Position numbers and translations under genes: made by a program
Assembly (NCBI RefSeq): GCF_004102025.1
Contig: NZ_CP025228.1
Coordinates: forward strand, 2,108,001 to 2,172,000
Reading direction: 5' to 3'
DNA: 64,000 nucleotides
Origin: Actinomyces qiguomingii
GTDB lineage: Bacteria; Actinomycetota; Actinomycetes; Actinomycetales; Actinomycetaceae
Shown: one piece after another, positions 61,902 to 64,000 of the stretch
Position numbering within the stretch: position 1 is the stretch's first letter
Layout: each line of letters begins with the position of its first letter
Notes under the pieces: generated by a model
What the model was told of the DNA's origin: nothing
What the model saw: the letters and a program-made list of their open reading frames with translations, nothing else
The model's database searches: none

Positions 61902-64000
61902 TCAGACGACCAGCGGGACTGCGTTGGCGTCGTGGGCGTGGAAGGCGACGTCGAGGCAGACGGGTCCGTCGGTGAGGACGATCCGCCCGACCTGCGGGTC
62001 CCATGAGCCCAGCTGCGTAAGACGCACCGGGACGTCCACCTCAGCGCTCCTTCCCGCGCGGACCTCCACCGTCGCGAATCCGAGAAGTTGAGTCTCCTCG
62101 CGGTGTGCCCCGCCGCGACCGTAGACCTGGATGACCTGGATGCCATCACGGGCGCCGGTGTTGGTAACGCGGACACGGACGGTGATGACACGCTCCGCTC
62201 CCTGGCCGGTTGAGGCGATGACCTGCGCACCATCAAGACGGTAGGCGCAGTAGGACAGCCCCCAGCCCAGTGGGAAGGCCGCTTCGACGCCGAGTCGGTC
62301 CAGTAGGCGCTGACCGTGCCAGCGGTCGTAGGTCACCGCCGTCCAGTCGCGATTGAAGGCCGGCAGGTGGTCCTCGCTTGTGGGTATGGAGAAGGGCAGG
62401 CGCCCCGATGGGTTGGCGGCGCCGAAGAGGACATCGGCGAGTGCGTGACCGCCCTCCATTCCCGCGTACCACATCATGACTATGGCCGGAATCTTGTTCC
62501 GCCAGCTCTCCATGATGATGGGGCCGGCGCCCACAAGCGTCACAACCGTGCGCGAGTTTGCGGCGACCACGGCCCTGATGATCTCATCGTCGACCTCGCG
62601 CAGGGTCAGATGGGAGCGGTCTCCCCCGTATCCGGCGGTCATAACGGCGTTGGCGTCCCCGGTCGGCGCCTCGGCGCCTGCGGGCAGAGCGGGGAAGAGC
62701 CTGGTCAGCACAGGGTCGTTCATCGTGTCTCCACCGACCCACTCGCCCTCATCATGCTTATCGAAGCCGGCGACGATAATCGCCACGTCAGCCCGCGATG
62801 CGGCTCGAGCGGCCGCCTGCGGGTCATCGTCTGCGACGAGCACGATGCGAGCACCGGGGCAGGCTGCGCGTATGCCGTCCACGGGCGTGACGTGGCTGGG
62901 CGGATGGACCATCGAGGAGCCGGAGTCGCCCATATTCTCCGCCGTCGCCAGCCTGCCGATCACGGCGATCGTATCCAACTGCGATGACAGCGGCAGAATT
63001 GGGGAGCCGTCGACGTCATCATTCTTGAGCAGCGTCATGGCCCGGGTAGCGGCTTCGCGTGCGAGGGCGCGATGTTCAGCGGTGGCAAGCAGGGAGCTGT
63101 CCTCGGGCACATCCTTCCGGAAGGCATAGGAACGGAGCTGGGCTGCGAGCAGCCGCAGACCCGCGCGCCGTACCATCAGCCAACTCGTCTCGCCTGCGGC
63201 GAGTTGCCGCCTGAGGTTCTGGGCACGCTGCTGTGCAAAGGGCTCCTCAAGGTCTAGACCGTTGTTCAGCGATGTCGCCGCATCGCGCAGCCCCCAGATG
63301 AAGTCGGAGACGGTGATGCCATCCCAACCCCACTGCTCGCGCAGAACCTCGTGAAGCAGGTAGCGGTTCTGCCCCGCCCACTGGCCGTTGACGGAGTTGT
63401 AGGCACTCATGATGGCAGCCACGCCCTCGTCGACGACCCGCTTGAAGTGGGGCAGATACTGCTCGTGCAGGGAGGCCTCATCAATGGTGACATCAACCTG
63501 AAAGCGCTTGTTCTCCATTGAGTTCAGGGCGTAGTGCTTGGCGCAGGCCATGGCATAGCGCTGAACGCCCCGAGTCAGTGCGGCGCCCATCTCCCCCAGT
63601 ATGCAGGTGTCCTCGCCGTAGGTCTCTTGAATTCGGCCCCAGGCGGGATGACGTGGCAGGTTGATGCACACGCCGCCGAAGAAATTGCCCCCGACCGCGC
63701 GCACCTCGGTTCCGATCGCCTCACCCACACGCTCCTCAAGGTCCACGTCCCAGGTCGCCCCGCGGGCCATGGACACGGGGAAGGCGGTGCCCTGGCCACT
63801 TACGCAACCGCGCGGGCCGTCGACGAAGCGTGTGCCGGGGATCCCCATCCGCTCCACGGCGCCGTGAACGTAGGGGGCGGCGTTGTAGCCGACCTGCATC
63901 ATGTCGGCCATGCCCTGCCAGAACGGCTGATCGCCGTCCAGGAGGCCGAGGCGCTCGTCGTCGGTCAGTTGCTCATAGAGGTAGGCGGCCTGGGCGAATG
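61902..64000 (-). CDS. Glycoside hydrolase family 3 beta-glucosidase (5' end outside window)
   Basis: At least 699 residues are visible; the start lies beyond 64000. The (beta/alpha)8 domain shows GIPGTRFVDGPRGCVSGQ and the nucleophile region WDGITVSDFIWGLRDA (Asp of SDF). The alpha/beta sandwich follows (VIGRLATAENMGDSGSSMVH), and a C-terminal fibronectin-III-like domain ends the protein (VRVRVTNTGARDGIQVIQVY). No signal peptide can be judged. It releases sugars from beta-linked oligosaccharides. It is convergent with the unknown protein gene, 63 bp apart. Confidence 0.92.
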   Translation of the reverse strand, partial: FAQAAYLYEQLTDDERLGLLDGDQPFWQGMADMMQVGYNAAPYVHGAVERMGIPGTRFVDGPRGCVSGQGTAFPVSMARGATWDVDLEERVGEAIGTEVRAVGGNFFGGVCINLPRHPAWGRIQETYGEDTCILGEMGAALTRGVQRYAMACAKHYALNSMENKRFQVDVTIDEASLHEQYLPHFKRVVDEGVAAIMSAYNSVNGQWAGQNRYLLHEVLREQWGWDGITVSDFIWGLRDAATSLNNGLDLEEPFAQQRAQNLRRQLAAGETSWLMVRRAGLRLLAAQLRSYAFRKDVPEDSSLLATAEHRALAREAATRAMTLLKNDDVDGSPILPLSSQLDTIAVIGRLATAENMGDSGSSMVHPPSHVTPVDGIRAACPGARIVLVADDDPQAAARAASRADVAIIVAGFDKHDEGEWVGGDTMNDPVLTRLFPALPAGAEAPTGDANAVMTAGYGGDRSHLTLREVDDEIIRAVVAANSRTVVTLVGAGPIIMESWRNKIPAIVMMWYAGMEGGHALADVLFGAANPSGRLPFSIPTSEDHLPAFNRDWTAVTYDRWHGQRLLDRLGVEAAFPLGWGLSYCAYRLDGAQVIASTGQGAERVITVRVRVTNTGARDGIQVIQVYGRGGAHREETQLLGFATVEVRAGRSAEVDVPVRLTQLGSWDPQVGRIVLTDGPVCLDVAFHAHDANAVPLVV

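Overview
The window is a 64 kb chromosomal segment from a high-GC Gram-positive bacterium. The best fit is the family Actinomycetaceae (Actinomyces-like). Pointers are the strong GC bias with long antisense shadow reading frames, an actinobacterial SUF operon led by sufR, a polyprenyl synthetase / PASTA kinase / class II DAHP synthase block resembling the idsA2-pknL-aroG region of mycobacteria, a DUF7455-type small protein near a type II topoisomerase B subunit, and a pyrophosphate-type phosphofructokinase. The genus is an inference.

Layout. 0-3.3 kb: pyrD, a secreted-type zinc metallopeptidase and GAPDH. 3.5-8.1 kb: a flavodoxin-like protein, a small membrane protein, a MerR regulator and a two-gene ABC-2 exporter; two near-identical 19-bp dyads sit in front of the flanking transcription units and may make this one MerR regulon. 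8.1-14.7 kb: the Fe-S assembly operon sufR-B-D-C-S-U-T. 15-20.4 kb: a sugar operon (LacI regulator, binding lipoprotein, two permeases, GH32/68-like hydrolase). 20.4-25.6 kb: an aminotransferase relic, a GNAT protein, a GyrB/ParE subunit, a MauE/DoxX-like membrane protein and a DUF7455-type protein. 25.6-28 kb: thiMED behind a TPP riboswitch. 28.1-36.1 kb: primary sigma factor, polyprenyl synthetase, Ser/Thr kinase, AroG and PPi-PFK. 36.3-37.5 kb: decayed toxin-antitoxin genes. 37.5-50.3 kb: TetR/MFS pair, PlsC, exonuclease/GIY-YIG protein, REC-like protein, SOD, FKBP lipoprotein, ErpA-type carrier, ABC-F ATPase, an unknown acidic protein and a IIBCA PTS permease. 50.5-57 kb: TrmH-type methyltransferase, heterodimeric ABC exporter, SPFH protein and NfeD. 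57-60.3 kb: a nest of mobile elements in which an intact 954-bp IS5-family element sits inside a decayed IS3-family element, which itself interrupts an integrase-type transposase relic. 60.3-64 kb: an ABC ATPase, a conserved-looking unknown protein and a GH3 beta-glucosidase cut by the window edge.

Two observations stand out. First, the primary sigma factor carries, in its normally non-conserved N-terminal region, a stretch that reads like the opening of a parallel beta-helix carbohydrate-active protein. Second, at least a dozen genes begin with ATG/GTG about 6 nt after a TANNNT hexamer and lack a ribosome binding site, a strong sign of widespread leaderless transcription. No rRNA, tRNA or CRISPR array was seen.
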